A DNA stretch of 64,000 bases, taken from contig JACKFU010000002.1 in the NCBI GenBank assembly GCA_020632295.1, positions 310,001-374,000 of the forward strand, read 5' to 3'. Numbering within the stretch: position 1 is the stretch's first letter; each line of letters opens with the position of its first letter. Below, piece by piece: positions 1 through 8,856 of this stretch. Source of the DNA: Candidatus Peribacteria bacterium (GTDB lineage: Bacteria; Patescibacteriota; Gracilibacteria; Peribacterales; Peribacteraceae). The notes under the pieces are model-generated. The model saw only the letters and a program-made list of their open reading frames with translations. It did no database searches and was not told the DNA's origin. The position numbers and the translations under genes were made by a program.

Positions 1-470
1 TTACGCTCGTTCTTCGTTCCATCAAAGGGCATGCGCAATCGCACATTTAATACTTCATCCTGAAAATCATTGAGTATTTGGTCAATATGGCCCTTCGTAC
101 GACTGTAAAAACTTCCTTCAAAATTTGGAGCATCCGTTTCGGTAAACGGTGTCGTACTGTCTCCACTGTAGACACAACCTGTCCCTATATGTACCCAATA
201 GATGTTTCTCTTTCCACATTCTTCCAGAAGAACAAGTGGTCCTAGTACATTACTGTGCAGCGTTTCGATTTTATGATCTTCACACCAATCAACATTAGGA
301 CGTCCCGTTCTCCCTGCACAGTTAATAACCACATCAGGTTTATGCGTATCGAGCACGGCAGCCACATCAACTGCATTTGCAATATCAACAGATGGTGTTA
401 CTGCGTGCGGATACATGCTCAAGAAGTACTGCCCAAGATAGCCCTTCGCTCCGAAGATAAGAACGTTCAT
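1..470 (-). CDS. dTDP-4-dehydrorhamnose reductase-like SDR (partial, C-terminal half off window)
   Basis: Reading the minus strand from ATG at 470 gives 156 residues with no stop before the window edge; this frame is open to the edge. The N-terminus has the Rossmann glycine motif GAKGYLGQ (residues 7-14). An Asn-Cys-Ala-Gly strand end is followed by GRTGRPNVDWCE (53-64), and the SDR catalytic pair is Y122xxxK126. The GRTGRPNVDWCE segment resembles bifunctional rhamnose epimerase/reductases (NRS/ER, RmlD group), so reduction of a dTDP-4-keto sugar for surface glycans is likely. Family proteins are about 290 residues, so roughly half is visible. A TATACT box at 477-482 puts the predicted +1 on the A of the ATG. 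It is divergent from ftsK. Another nucleotide-sugar epimerase remains possible. Confidence 0.85.
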   Translation of the reverse strand, partial: MNVLIFGAKGYLGQYFLSMYPHAVTPSVDIANAVDVAAVLDTHKPDVVINCAGRTGRPNVDWCEDHKIETLHSNVLGPLVLLEECGKRNIYWVHIGTGCVYSGDSTTPFTETDAPNFEGSFYSRTKGHIDQILNDFQDEVLNVRLRMPFDGTKNER

Positions 471-476
471 GGGGGT

Positions 477-482
477 AGTATA
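477..482 (-). promoter_or_regulatory. -10 box, predicted leaderless start of the rhamnose reductase-like gene
   Basis: TATACT on the minus strand ends 6 nt before the ATG at 470, so the expected +1 is the first base of the start codon. Confidence 0.6.
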
Positions 483-513
483 CCTACTTATCCTTTCTTA
501 CCAACCCACAATC

Positions 514-522
514 TGGTATTCT
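514..522 (+). promoter_or_regulatory. Extended -10 promoter of ftsK
   Basis: TGG+TATTCT ends 8 nt before the ftsK ATG (531). No Shine-Dalgarno sequence is present, so the mRNA is predicted to be nearly leaderless. Confidence 0.6.
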
Positions 523-530
523 AGCAACAT

Positions 531-2747
531 ATGGCACGAAGACGTCGACGCCGTTCATACCGACGCAGGAGAACCAGAAAAAAGAAGAGCACACTCAATC
601 TTGCGCCAGAGACAAAGCGGCTCATCAGTGGCACTGGGCAAATAACTGCAGGAATCCTGTTACTGCTTGTTCTTAAGCAAGAAGCTGGCATTGTTGGCGA
701 TGCGCTTAGTACGGGGATGATGTTTTTCTTTGGGAGCTGGAGTGTTATCTTCCCGGCATTTCTTATCCTTTCGGGGCTACTTCACTGGTTTACCAGAGAT
801 ACACAGTTTGAACTTAAGCGATCCATCGGCCTTGTCCTCTGCCTCCTCTCATTTCTCGGTGCAATGCATATTGGTGCTCCTTTAGAAGATATTGCATCCA
901 AACGTAACGAACTAGCTGGTTCTATTGGGTTTATGATGAGCTTTCCATTCCTCGTGTTTGCAAGTAGAGCTGTTGGATACACAGTGCTCAGTGCACTGTT
1001 TATTACTGGACTATTCATCTCGTTCGAGCCAGACCTGGGAGCAGTGGTCGAAATACTGTCCTCCTCTATGAAACCGCAGCCAGAGCCGCGACGTCGCAGG
1101 AGAGTGGTAGATGAAGACGAAGAAGAATACGACGAAGAGGAAGATGACTATGAAGATGAGGATGAAGAAGATTTGGTGGAAGATGATGCCGAGCCACCAG
1201 AACTGAATATTGTTCGCCCCGTGTTTGCACAACAAACCATTAAAGACCGCACGAAGAGTGTTATCAGTAAAAAGGTAAAAGACACCTTGCAGATGAAAGA
1301 CACACGCTTTGAAGAGTGGACGTTTCCAGCGTTTGATTTGCTTGATAGCAGAGCATCCGAATTAAAAGTCGATGATGAGCAACTCAAAAAACAAGCGAAG
1401 CAAATAGAAGAGAAACTTGAGGAGTTTGACATTGATGTCACCATGCGTGATGCACACCCTGGCCCAACCGTTACACAATTTACTCTAAAACCTGCTGAAG
1501 GTGTGAAGCTCAGTAAGATTGCATCCCTTAAAGATGATCTGGCGCTTGCACTTGCCGCACCAAGTCTACGTATTGAGGCACCTATTCCGGGTAAATCTCT
1601 CGTCGGTATTGAGATGCCTAATACCGATCGTACTATTGTGCATCTCCGAGAGATTCTCGAGAGTCCACAGTTCACCGATAGTGAAAGTCCGCTTACACTC
1701 CCCCTTGGGCGCGATGTTTCTGGTAGTGCTGTTGTTGCTCCACTTAATGAAATGCCACACCTCCTCATCGCTGGTGCAACAGGAAGTGGTAAGTCTGTTT
1801 GTATGAACTCTTTCCTGATATCACTGCTCTACCAAAACGCTCCACATGAGCTTAAATTAATTTTGATCGATCCAAAACGTGTTGAGCTGATGCCCTACGA
1901 TGGAATCCCCCATCTACTTACACCTGTCATTACAGAGGCAGAGCGTGCACTCCAAGCACTGCGATGGGCTGTTGCAGAGATGGGAAGACGCCTCCATCGC
2001 TTCTCCGAAGCAAGGGTGCGTAATATCGAAGAATTTAATGAAAAACAGAAGCAAGAGGAAGATTTTCTTCCTCGCGTCGTTATTGTTATCGACGAACTTG
2101 CTGACCTTATGATGCGTCAATACCGGCGCGACACTGAGACAATGGTCTCGCGTATTGCCCAGATGGCTCGTGCTACCGGTATGCACTTAATTATTGCAAC
2201 GCAGAGGCCGAGTGTTGATGTTATTACAGGGCTTATTAAAGCAAATATTCCGACACGCATAGCGTTTAGAACAGTCTCAGCAGTCGACTCCAGAACTATT
2301 CTCGACTCTATTGGTGCAGAAGATCTTCTTGGCCGTGGAGACATGCTCTATATGACAGCGGAGACTTCGAGTCCTGTCCGCATCCAAGGTATTATGATAA
2401 CTGGCAAAGAAGTTGAGCGTGTTATTAATAGTATTAAGATTGCCGGTGGCGGAAAGATGAGTGAACAGATTGAGATGGGTGACGAGGCAGAAGGGCACGA
2501 AAAGCAAGATGCCTACATCGATTTAGATGCTGATGATAATGGTGGTGATGATATGTTCTTTGAAGCGGTACGTGTAGTACAAGAAACGGGAAAAGCATCC
2601 GCCAGTCTTCTGCAAAGACAACTTAAAGTTGGTTATGCCCGTGCTGCAAGACTTCTCGATATTATGGAAGAAAAAGGCCTTATTGGCCCAAGTAATGGGG
2701 CAAAGCCGAGGGAAGTGTATATGGACGGCGTAGCAGTTAACAATTAA
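531..2747 (+). CDS. ftsK: DNA translocase FtsK/SpoIIIE
   Basis: 738 residues. FtsK pumps chromosomal DNA through the closing division septum. The extreme N-terminus is strongly basic (about 15 Arg/Lys in residues 3-20). About four membrane segments lie between residues 35 and 170. An acidic linker rich in Asp/Glu covers roughly 190-225. The RecA-type motor has Walker A GATGSGKS at about 414-421 and Walker B VIVIDELADLM near 515-525. A C-terminal winged-helix gamma domain (about 675-733) reads KOPS-type orientation sequences. The linker is much shorter than in E. coli, which is typical of compact FtsK. The start is fixed by the extended -10 just upstream. rdgB follows after 4 nt, implying one transcript. 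Confidence 0.96.
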   Translation: MARRRRRRSYRRRRTRKKKSTLNLAPETKRLISGTGQITAGILLLLVLKQEAGIVGDALSTGMMFFFGSWSVIFPAFLILSGLLHWFTRDTQFELKRSIGLVLCLLSFLGAMHIGAPLEDIASKRNELAGSIGFMMSFPFLVFASRAVGYTVLSALFITGLFISFEPDLGAVVEILSSSMKPQPEPRRRRRVVDEDEEEYDEEEDDYEDEDEEDLVEDDAEPPELNIVRPVFAQQTIKDRTKSVISKKVKDTLQMKDTRFEEWTFPAFDLLDSRASELKVDDEQLKKQAKQIEEKLEEFDIDVTMRDAHPGPTVTQFTLKPAEGVKLSKIASLKDDLALALAAPSLRIEAPIPGKSLVGIEMPNTDRTIVHLREILESPQFTDSESPLTLPLGRDVSGSAVVAPLNEMPHLLIAGATGSGKSVCMNSFLISLLYQNAPHELKLILIDPKRVELMPYDGIPHLLTPVITEAERALQALRWAVAEMGRRLHRFSEARVRNIEEFNEKQKQEEDFLPRVVIVIDELADLMMRQYRRDTETMVSRIAQMARATGMHLIIATQRPSVDVITGLIKANIPTRIAFRTVSAVDSRTILDSIGAEDLLGRGDMLYMTAETSSPVRIQGIMITGKEVERVINSIKIAGGGKMSEQIEMGDEAEGHEKQDAYIDLDADDNGGDDMFFEAVRVVQETGKASASLLQRQLKVGYARAARLLDIMEEKGLIGPSNGAKPREVYMDGVAVNN

Positions 2748-2751
2748 CTCC

Positions 2752-3354
2752 ATGCAGCTCCTTATTGGAACTAATAACAAAGGGAAACTCATTGAAATCA
2801 GTGAGGTGCTTAGTGATCTTGGTCTAGAACTCCTCAGTCCAGCTGACTTACACATTACCATTGACCCCGAAGAAACAGGGTCAACATTTGCAGAGAATGC
2901 CCTACTGAAAGCGAAGCATTTCTATGAGCATGGTGGAACGGTTCCGACGATTGCCGATGACTCTGGAATTATCATCGATGCACTGGATGGCGAACTTGGC
3001 ATTCACACGCGTCGATGGGGTGCTGGTGCGACGGCAAGTGACCACGAGTGGATTGACTATTTTTTGCAACGCATGGCGCAAGAAGAAAATCGTAAAGCTC
3101 GTTTTGTCTGCAACCTTGCCTACATTGATGAGAGTGGGCAGGAACATCTGTTTGAAGGGGTATGCGAGGGGATAATTACACCAAGCCTCGAAGCAGACTA
3201 CTTACCAGGTCTTCCCATTTCTGCCTGCTTTCGTCCAAATGGATTTGATTGCGTGTACAGTGCGATGACGGTTGAGCAGAAAAATGCCATTAGTCACCGC
3301 GGCAGAGCGGTGCAAATGCTTCGTCAATACTTACCTAGCGAATCACACCCGTAA
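2752..3354 (+). CDS. rdgB: RdgB/HAM1 family non-canonical purine NTP pyrophosphatase
   Basis: 200 residues, the normal family length. It hydrolyses ITP, dITP and XTP to monophosphates, cleaning the nucleotide pool. The N-terminal phosphate-binding motif is GTNNKGK (residues 6-12), the mid-motif is GSTFAENALLKAKHF (43-57), and the acidic catalytic motif ADDSG is at 68-72. The C-terminal SHRGRA base-recognition motif is also present. The ATG lies 4 nt after the ftsK stop and is preceded by a TTAAC-type tandem instead of a Shine-Dalgarno sequence. The 3' end overlaps the convergent gene at 3335 by 20 bp. Confidence 0.93.
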   Translation: MQLLIGTNNKGKLIEISEVLSDLGLELLSPADLHITIDPEETGSTFAENALLKAKHFYEHGGTVPTIADDSGIIIDALDGELGIHTRRWGAGATASDHEWIDYFLQRMAQEENRKARFVCNLAYIDESGQEHLFEGVCEGIITPSLEADYLPGLPISACFRPNGFDCVYSAMTVEQKNAISHRGRAVQMLRQYLPSESHP

Positions 3355-3817
3355 GGATACTTGCTGCATGCGAAAGTACATACTGGGTTCTTTCGTAAAT
3401 ACTATTACGATATTGTGTGTATTTCTCAGTATCAGAAGGATGCAGAATTTGCTCTATACGGTTGCGGTCATTTAGTGAAAGTTCATCAGGAAGCTCTTGC
3501 GATTGAACGTGTAATTCAGAAACTTCTAGTGCTAGCTTTTGACACACTTCCTCAATATCATCTCGAATGTTTTGAACTTCTGAGGCTCTGACAATAATAG
3601 AATGAACCGCGTACCATACAAAATTAATAGCACACAGAAGTGTTGCGTCTTGCTGATCAACCAAATTACATTGCTTAGCAACACAGACGGCAATACTCAT
3701 AGCAATAGAGGTGGTGGCTGCAACCTTGCGCTTCCATCGTATTTCATTTTCTTCATGATGAAGTTCATTGAGTAGCCTGGCTGTATCATGAAACCAAATA
3801 ATATCTCTTTCGTTCAT
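3335..3817 (-). CDS. Hypothetical protein with two hydrophobic segments, downstream of helicase-nuclease
   Basis: 160 residues from ATG at 3817; I do not recognise the family. A charged amphipathic N-terminus (1-31) is followed by two moderately hydrophobic stretches (about 32-50 and 58-78), then a long acidic helical tail. A small membrane-associated helical protein is the most that can be said. The start is 4 nt after the stop of the helicase-nuclease gene, so the two are probably co-transcribed and translationally linked. An upstream in-frame start would sit inside the helicase gene and is less likely. Confidence 0.6.
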   Translation of the reverse strand: MNERDIIWFHDTARLLNELHHEENEIRWKRKVAATTSIAMSIAVCVAKQCNLVDQQDATLLCAINFVWYAVHSIIVRASEVQNIRDDIEEVCQKLALEVSELHVQSQELPDELSLNDRNRIEQILHPSDTEKYTQYRNSIYERTQYVLSHAASILTGVIR

Positions 3818-3821
3818 ATTG

Positions 3822-6821
3822 TCATTTGAGCGGCGTAAAATCCAATGCAAGAATCTTCTCCCATACGCGTTCTATCGTTTCTGTGAGCCCTTTACGATCT
3901 GCTTCTGAGATTGTAAAGACCCGAGAAACAGGCTCTTTCTCCCCTTCCCCTACAAACTCAAGAATATATTCTTTGGGCTCTATTATGGGATAACCACTAC
4001 GAATGAGAAGATCGTAGAAAACAAGCTGCCTAAAATAGCCATAATCTTCTATCTGCTTCGGTGTCTTTGGACTTCCTGTTTTGTAGTCAATAATCGTTGC
4101 TGCTGAGGAATGTGGTTCATGGAGATCGATACGATCAATTTTTCCTTTGAGAGGGATATCTCCAAGATGTGCAGAAATATTAAACTCGACTTGATGCACA
4201 ATAGGATACGGTGGCTGGAGATGTTCCGCCGCATACCGACTGATTGTTTGCTCACCCAAATGAATGAGACGCTTGCGCTCCGCTTCTGTCAGAAGTTCAT
4301 CATGCTCTAAGTGATATGTAAGCTCCTCAGTAAGACGCCCAGATGAAAGAGGTGTTCCTGCTTTTATACTGTCTCCCCACTTGGCAAGAACGTGATGCAC
4401 TGCATTACCATACGCAAATGTTGGTTCTTTCGCCTGTGGCATTTGCAGCAGATGTACCTCTAAAAAGCGCTGAGGATTTTCGAGGAAATCATTCAGTGCT
4501 GTAGCAGAAAGCTTGAAGTGCTCAATGCGATTTTTTAGGAATGCTTCAAACTCTTTATCGCGCTCTCTCTGTGGTAGAGCGAGCAACGTCGACATCTGCT
4601 CTGGGTGTCGTACTTCAACCATCTCTTCAGAGAGATCACCTGCCTCTGCAAAGAATCCTGATGGTGATACTGCTTTCGTGTTTTCACCAGTTGTCAGTTC
4701 ATGAGGACATGTAAAAATTAGCTCACGTTTTGCCCGCGTCATTGCAACAAAAGCGACACGTCGCTCATCTTGGTTCTGTTCATATTCCTTTTGATTCTTC
4801 TCCCATCCAAATAGCAAATCTTCTGGAATAGAAACAGATGGTGGATTTCTGCGCTTGTCCCAATGCCCTTCGCGGAAATTTGTCAGAATGACGGTATGGA
4901 ACTCCAGCCCTTTACTCTTATGTGCGGTCATAAGCTGCACACCACTCTGGGTAAGATGCGGAAGATCATACGATAATCGTAGATCACCGTAATCGGGATT
5001 GCCGTAGAGTGTGAGATCGTCCAAGAATGTCCGGAACGAAAATGAAGGTTGTTCGTATGCACGCTGAGCGATACGATCGAAAAATTCCTGTAATGCAGCA
5101 AAATCGACGATATCCATCTCTCCTTTTCTTGCTGGAGTAAGTAGATCTGTATCTCGATAGATTTGCTCAAGTATCTGTAACACCGTCTGTTGCTCCTTGG
5201 TATTATGGAGATTAAAGAGAAAATCTCGTGCAATAAGTACTGCGTTAATATTGCGTAGAGAGCTCGCATCTCCTTGCTCCAGGGAAAGCAAAACATCATA
5301 CAAACTACATGACCGATCTCGCCTCAACGTATATAACTGTGCAATATCTGCTGGATGACACCCAAAACAAGGAGATGCGATGGCACTAGCCAATTCTGCA
5401 CTCTTTTTTGGATCCTCGACTGCCTTAAGGATGGCAATAACCTGCTCGACCAGTGGATGTGTAAGGAGATCAAGTTTCCCAGAAAGCAGTACTGGAATTC
5501 CACGGGCCTTAAATACATCATACAGTGGTAGGAGTTCTCTATTGGTCTGAACGATAACGGCAATATCGCCTGGCGCGATACCATCACGGAGACGATCGTC
5601 AATACTATCAGCAGTCATCCATGGCTCTGCCATATCACTCGCTGCCATCATAAGCATTGGAGGGACTCCCTTCTCCTGCGTTGCTGCAGTCAGATGTTTA
5701 CTTAAGCCATCTACTCTGCCAACAAGCCTCTCGGTATTATGCTCAATGAGTGACTCTGCACTATCCAAAATTGTCTGCGTGCAACGATAACTTGTTGTTA
5801 GAGCAATGACTGGTGCGGTAGGAAACCGCGATGTAAACGACAAAATATTGCTGAGGTTTGCACCCTGGAAACGATAAATTGCCTGGTCATCATCTCCGAC
5901 CACAAAGAAATTCGGTGTATTATCTCCGGTTGGATCTGTCGTGAGCTCACTTAGCAGCGCAAACTGTGCGCCGTTTGTGTCCTGAAACTCATCGACAAGA
6001 ATGTACTGATACCGTTCCTGCAGTCCAGCTTTCAAAAACTCCTCAGTTCGTAGCGCATCGATGACATTAAGAATCATATCGTCATAGTCGTATCGACCGG
6101 TTTCCTTCAACATGTCTTGGTACTCAAAGAAAATCTTGAGGAAGTCGCGGAACTTCTTGGCTGTTAGAAGATTTTTCTGGTGTGCCTTTGTTCCTTCTCT
6201 GCTTTTTCCTGCCATTTGCTCATCAAAAGCGTCAGCAATACCGAGAAGAACTTCTTTGTCAGCGACCCCTTCACGCTTTAGCTGCGAAATGCGAGTGAGA
6301 ATGTCTTTGGTTCTTGTAAATGGCGACTTTGCGCTGACCAGATCGAGTCCTGGCATGAGTTGTTCAATTATTTTATTCAAACTTCGATAACGTTCAACAT
6401 CGGTAATCTGGTTGAGAGAAGACCAGTCCTCAAATACCGATGGATTCTGCGTAATGATATCATTGCAAAATCCATGGATCGTATTCACTGTCACACCATA
6501 TGCATCTGATCCAATAATTTCTCTCAGTCGTTTTCGCATTGCCGTAGCTCCACTCTTGCTGAATGTAAGACAGAGAATGTTCCAAGGCCTCATTTGTGTA
6601 GACTGCAGAATTTTCGCTGTACGTAGTGCTAGAACCTGCGTCTTCCCTGTTCCTGGACCCGCGACAACCATCACAGGCCCTTCGACAGTATCGACTGCTT
6701 GCTTCTGTTGCGCATTCAGTTTTGCATACTCTCTGTCAAACTGAGCATGACGTTTATCAAGCAATGTTTTCATAACATTCTTTGTTGCCGATGACGCATG
6801 CTTCTCTTGGGTTGTGCCCAT
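3822..6821 (-). CDS. UvrD/PcrA-like (AddA-type) superfamily 1 helicase with C-terminal PD-(D/E)XK nuclease
   Basis: 999 residues. The protein combines a 3'-5' SF1A helicase with a RecB-family nuclease, as in AddA/RecB-like repair enzymes that process double-strand breaks. Walker A is AGPGTGKT (54-61), motif II DEFQDT lies near 275-280, and motif III GDDDQAIYRFQG near 307-318. Later helicase motifs include LMTAHKSKGLEF and VAMTRAK. The C-terminal nuclease shows a YGNAVHHVL helix, KIDRID, then IDYKTG (about 900-915), the usual D-x(n)-DYK active-site arrangement. A stand-alone helicase-nuclease without a neighbouring AddB is unusual for Firmicutes but common in reduced genomes. The start is supported by TGC+TAGCAT with +1 exactly at the ATG. 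Confidence 0.9.
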   Translation of the reverse strand: MGTTQEKHASSATKNVMKTLLDKRHAQFDREYAKLNAQQKQAVDTVEGPVMVVAGPGTGKTQVLALRTAKILQSTQMRPWNILCLTFSKSGATAMRKRLREIIGSDAYGVTVNTIHGFCNDIITQNPSVFEDWSSLNQITDVERYRSLNKIIEQLMPGLDLVSAKSPFTRTKDILTRISQLKREGVADKEVLLGIADAFDEQMAGKSREGTKAHQKNLLTAKKFRDFLKIFFEYQDMLKETGRYDYDDMILNVIDALRTEEFLKAGLQERYQYILVDEFQDTNGAQFALLSELTTDPTGDNTPNFFVVGDDDQAIYRFQGANLSNILSFTSRFPTAPVIALTTSYRCTQTILDSAESLIEHNTERLVGRVDGLSKHLTAATQEKGVPPMLMMAASDMAEPWMTADSIDDRLRDGIAPGDIAVIVQTNRELLPLYDVFKARGIPVLLSGKLDLLTHPLVEQVIAILKAVEDPKKSAELASAIASPCFGCHPADIAQLYTLRRDRSCSLYDVLLSLEQGDASSLRNINAVLIARDFLFNLHNTKEQQTVLQILEQIYRDTDLLTPARKGEMDIVDFAALQEFFDRIAQRAYEQPSFSFRTFLDDLTLYGNPDYGDLRLSYDLPHLTQSGVQLMTAHKSKGLEFHTVILTNFREGHWDKRRNPPSVSIPEDLLFGWEKNQKEYEQNQDERRVAFVAMTRAKRELIFTCPHELTTGENTKAVSPSGFFAEAGDLSEEMVEVRHPEQMSTLLALPQRERDKEFEAFLKNRIEHFKLSATALNDFLENPQRFLEVHLLQMPQAKEPTFAYGNAVHHVLAKWGDSIKAGTPLSSGRLTEELTYHLEHDELLTEAERKRLIHLGEQTISRYAAEHLQPPYPIVHQVEFNISAHLGDIPLKGKIDRIDLHEPHSSAATIIDYKTGSPKTPKQIEDYGYFRQLVFYDLLIRSGYPIIEPKEYILEFVGEGEKEPVSRVFTISEADRKGLTETIERVWEKILALDFTPLK

Positions 6822-6827
6822 ATCTGC

Positions 6828-6836
6828 ATGCTAGCA
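6828..6836 (-). promoter_or_regulatory. Extended -10 promoter of the helicase-nuclease gene
   Basis: TGC+TAGCAT on the minus strand ends exactly 6 nt before the ATG at 6821; predicted leaderless. Confidence 0.6.
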
Positions 6837-6926
6837 GAGAACGAAAGATCACAACATGCGAAAAGATCAACCCGCATTCAAACAATATTTATAATTTTTG
6901 TGCAAGCTCACAATAGAATAAGAACC

Positions 6927-6935
6927 TGCTACACT
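6927..6935 (+). promoter_or_regulatory. Extended -10 promoter of the DUF378 gene
   Basis: TGC+TACACT predicts +1 near 6942, giving a 26-nt leader. This is one of the few visible genes here that is clearly not leaderless, yet its leader still lacks a Shine-Dalgarno sequence. Confidence 0.5.
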
Positions 6936-6967
6936 GATGAGTAACTGTTTCCTTACCCACCATTTCT

Positions 6968-7174
6968 ATGAACTGTTGTAAAGCTTGTTACTGGCTCGTT
7001 ATCATCGGTGCTCTTAACTGGGGTCTCGTTGGTCTGGGCTCCTTCCTTGGTCAGGACCTTAACGTGGTCCATATGCTTCTTAACAGCATGCCTGTCGTCG
7101 AAAACGTCGTATACGTTCTCGTTGGTCTTGCAGCAGTGATGAAGCTTGTTAAAGGAGGCAAGTGCTCACGATAA
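6968..7174 (+). CDS. DUF378 family small membrane protein
   Basis: 68 residues with two transmembrane helices. The first, about 8-28, carries WLVIIGALNWGLVGL. The second, about 42-62, contains VVYVLVGLAAVMKL. The ALNWGLVG signature is diagnostic of DUF378 (YuzA-like); its function is unknown. Cysteines cluster at the N-terminus (CCKAC, residues 3-7) and one lies near the C-terminus. The gene is monocistronic, convergent with rpoD, and separated from it by a bidirectional terminator. Confidence 0.88.
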   Translation: MNCCKACYWLVIIGALNWGLVGLGSFLGQDLNVVHMLLNSMPVVENVVYVLVGLAAVMKLVKGGKCSR

Positions 7175-7183
7175 CATTTCATT

Positions 7184-7215
7184 AAAAAAGCGTTCTGGCA
7201 ACAGGGCGCTTTTTC
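7184..7215. terminator. Bidirectional intrinsic terminator between DUF378 and rpoD
   Basis: AAAAAGCG (7185-7192) pairs with CGCTTTTT (7207-7214). An inner CTG-GCAA-CAG hairpin lies between them. A and T runs flank both sides, so it can stop transcription in both directions between convergent genes. Confidence 0.85.
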
Positions 7216-7218
7216 TAT

Positions 7219-8754
7219 CTATTCGTCTATCTCGGCAGCACAGTGATCGCACTTTTTTATCTGCCTACCTTCTTTGGTAAGCGAGACGAGTTGTCCTTTA
7301 TCACACTTTGGACAAAGATCTTTCGTACGTTGCATGTCCTCCTCAAGCATGCGCATGAAGTCGACGTATGATGCGCCTGTCTGCTCCCCTTCTACCTTTG
7401 CACTTGAAGAGAATCCGACACGTTTGGGTGCACCGCCATGCTCACGAATAGTCATAGACCGTGGGTGGTCGCGCATCTTCTGGAGTACCTTTGCTTCGAT
7501 CTGACGGATACGTTCACGTGTCACACCAAACTCTTTCCCAACTTCTTCAAGCGTGTGACCAATGCCATCATTAAGACCGAAACGCATTTCGATAATCTTG
7601 CGTTCGCGTGGTGTAAGGAACTCGAGCATCGCATGAACATTCTCTTTACGTAGTTGCCTATTTGTTGCCTCAAATGGGTTAACTGCTTCTTCGTCTTCAA
7701 TGAAGTCACCAAGCTTGCTATCTTCTTCGGAACCTACTGGTGACTCAAGGGAGATGATGTCTTGAGAGATCTTCTGGATATGACGAACCTTCTTAATATC
7801 CATTTCCATTTCAACAGCCAGTTCTTCGACAGTTGGTTCACGACCAAGCTCCTGCACAAGACGTCGTTGCGTGTGGGTCAACTTGTTGATGGTTTCAACC
7901 ATGTGGACCGGAATACGAATGGTTCGTGCCTGGTCTGCAATTGCACGCGTAATTGCCTGACGAATCCACCAAGTAGCGTAGGTACTAAACTTAAAGCCAC
8001 GTTCTGGGTCGAACTTCTCTACCGCACGGAAGAGACCAATGTTTCCTTCTTGAATAAGATCGAGGAATGAAAGTCCGCGTCCGATGTACTTCTTTGCAAT
8101 AGAAACAACGAGGCGGAGGTTTGCCTCAGCAAGTTGCTGCTTGGCAGCGGCATCGCCTTTGCGAATACGGCGGGCAAGTTCTACCTCTTTCTTAGCATCA
8201 ATGAGTGGGACACGACCAATCTCACTTAAGTACATTCGCACAGAGTCGTTACTAATTTCGAGCAGATCCACCTCCCTCTCACGCTTGCGACGACTCTTGT
8301 CCTCGTCAGATGGTTCCTTCTCTTTATCCATGGCAATACCAGCAGTTGCAACTACATCCATCATATCCTCTTCTGCGTCCATCGCCTCAACTGCCTGGGA
8401 ACTCTCTTCTTCATCGTCTTCAAGGTCGATATCATCATCGTCATCATCTCCTGAGGAGATATCTGATAAATCTTCTGTTGGCTCTGGAATACTTAACCCA
8501 CCCTTTTGTTTCTTCTCCCAAATGAGTGCATCTTTTACGTCGATAACTTGAATACCCAAATTCACGAGCAGTGAGTAGACCTCATCGAGAAGATCTACAT
8601 TATCTTCTGCCATTGGAACAACCGACATAATTTCTTGGTGCGTGACGTACCGTTGTTCTCGCCCTTTCTTAATGAGGTGTTTTACTTCCTCGGGCAAGTC
8701 CTTCAAGTCGTCATCGGTTGGTTGAGCGATGAATTTTCGCGGATGCGAGGCCAT
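7219..8754 (-). CDS. rpoD: Primary sigma factor RpoD with C-terminal zinc-ribbon extension
   Basis: 511 residues. The main sigma-70 factor directs RNA polymerase to -10/-35 promoters. A region 1.1-like helical N-terminus (20-75) leads into an acidic linker (95-125). Region 1.2 starts near 168 (DSVRMYLSEIG). Regions 2.1-2.4 span about 210-290, with DLIQEGNIGL, FKFSTYATWWIRQAI and the promoter-contacting helix. Region 3 is near 295-345, and region 4.2 has the helix-turn-helix TLEEVGKEFGVTRERIRQIE (401-420). Family members end just after this. Here about 75 more residues follow, ending in a zinc ribbon, CPKC (481-484) and CDHC (502-505), 17 residues apart. The start at 8754 is chosen because TATACT lies 8 nt before it; the longer ORF from 8832 would include the promoter. 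Confidence 0.95.
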   Translation of the reverse strand: MASHPRKFIAQPTDDDLKDLPEEVKHLIKKGREQRYVTHQEIMSVVPMAEDNVDLLDEVYSLLVNLGIQVIDVKDALIWEKKQKGGLSIPEPTEDLSDISSGDDDDDDIDLEDDEEESSQAVEAMDAEEDMMDVVATAGIAMDKEKEPSDEDKSRRKREREVDLLEISNDSVRMYLSEIGRVPLIDAKKEVELARRIRKGDAAAKQQLAEANLRLVVSIAKKYIGRGLSFLDLIQEGNIGLFRAVEKFDPERGFKFSTYATWWIRQAITRAIADQARTIRIPVHMVETINKLTHTQRRLVQELGREPTVEELAVEMEMDIKKVRHIQKISQDIISLESPVGSEEDSKLGDFIEDEEAVNPFEATNRQLRKENVHAMLEFLTPRERKIIEMRFGLNDGIGHTLEEVGKEFGVTRERIRQIEAKVLQKMRDHPRSMTIREHGGAPKRVGFSSSAKVEGEQTGASYVDFMRMLEEDMQRTKDLCPKCDKGQLVSLTKEGRQIKKCDHCAAEIDE

Positions 8755-8762
8755 ACCGATGC

Positions 8763-8768
8763 AGTATA
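8763..8768 (-). promoter_or_regulatory. -10 box of rpoD
   Basis: TATACT, predicted +1 at 8756, start codon at 8754. This leaves a 2-nt leader and decides the start. Confidence 0.6.
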
Positions 8769-8844
8769 GGGAAAGAAGCCAAATCTCCAAGAGAATATTT
8801 ATGGAATTTACCGAATGTTCTTGCTTGTTCAAAACATAAATATG

Positions 8845-8850
8845 TATTGT
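8845..8850 (+). promoter_or_regulatory. -10 box of the orphan gene at 8857
   Basis: TG+TATTGT ends 6 nt before the ATG at 8857, predicting +1 on the A of the start codon. Confidence 0.5.
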
Positions 8851-8856
8851 ATTTGT

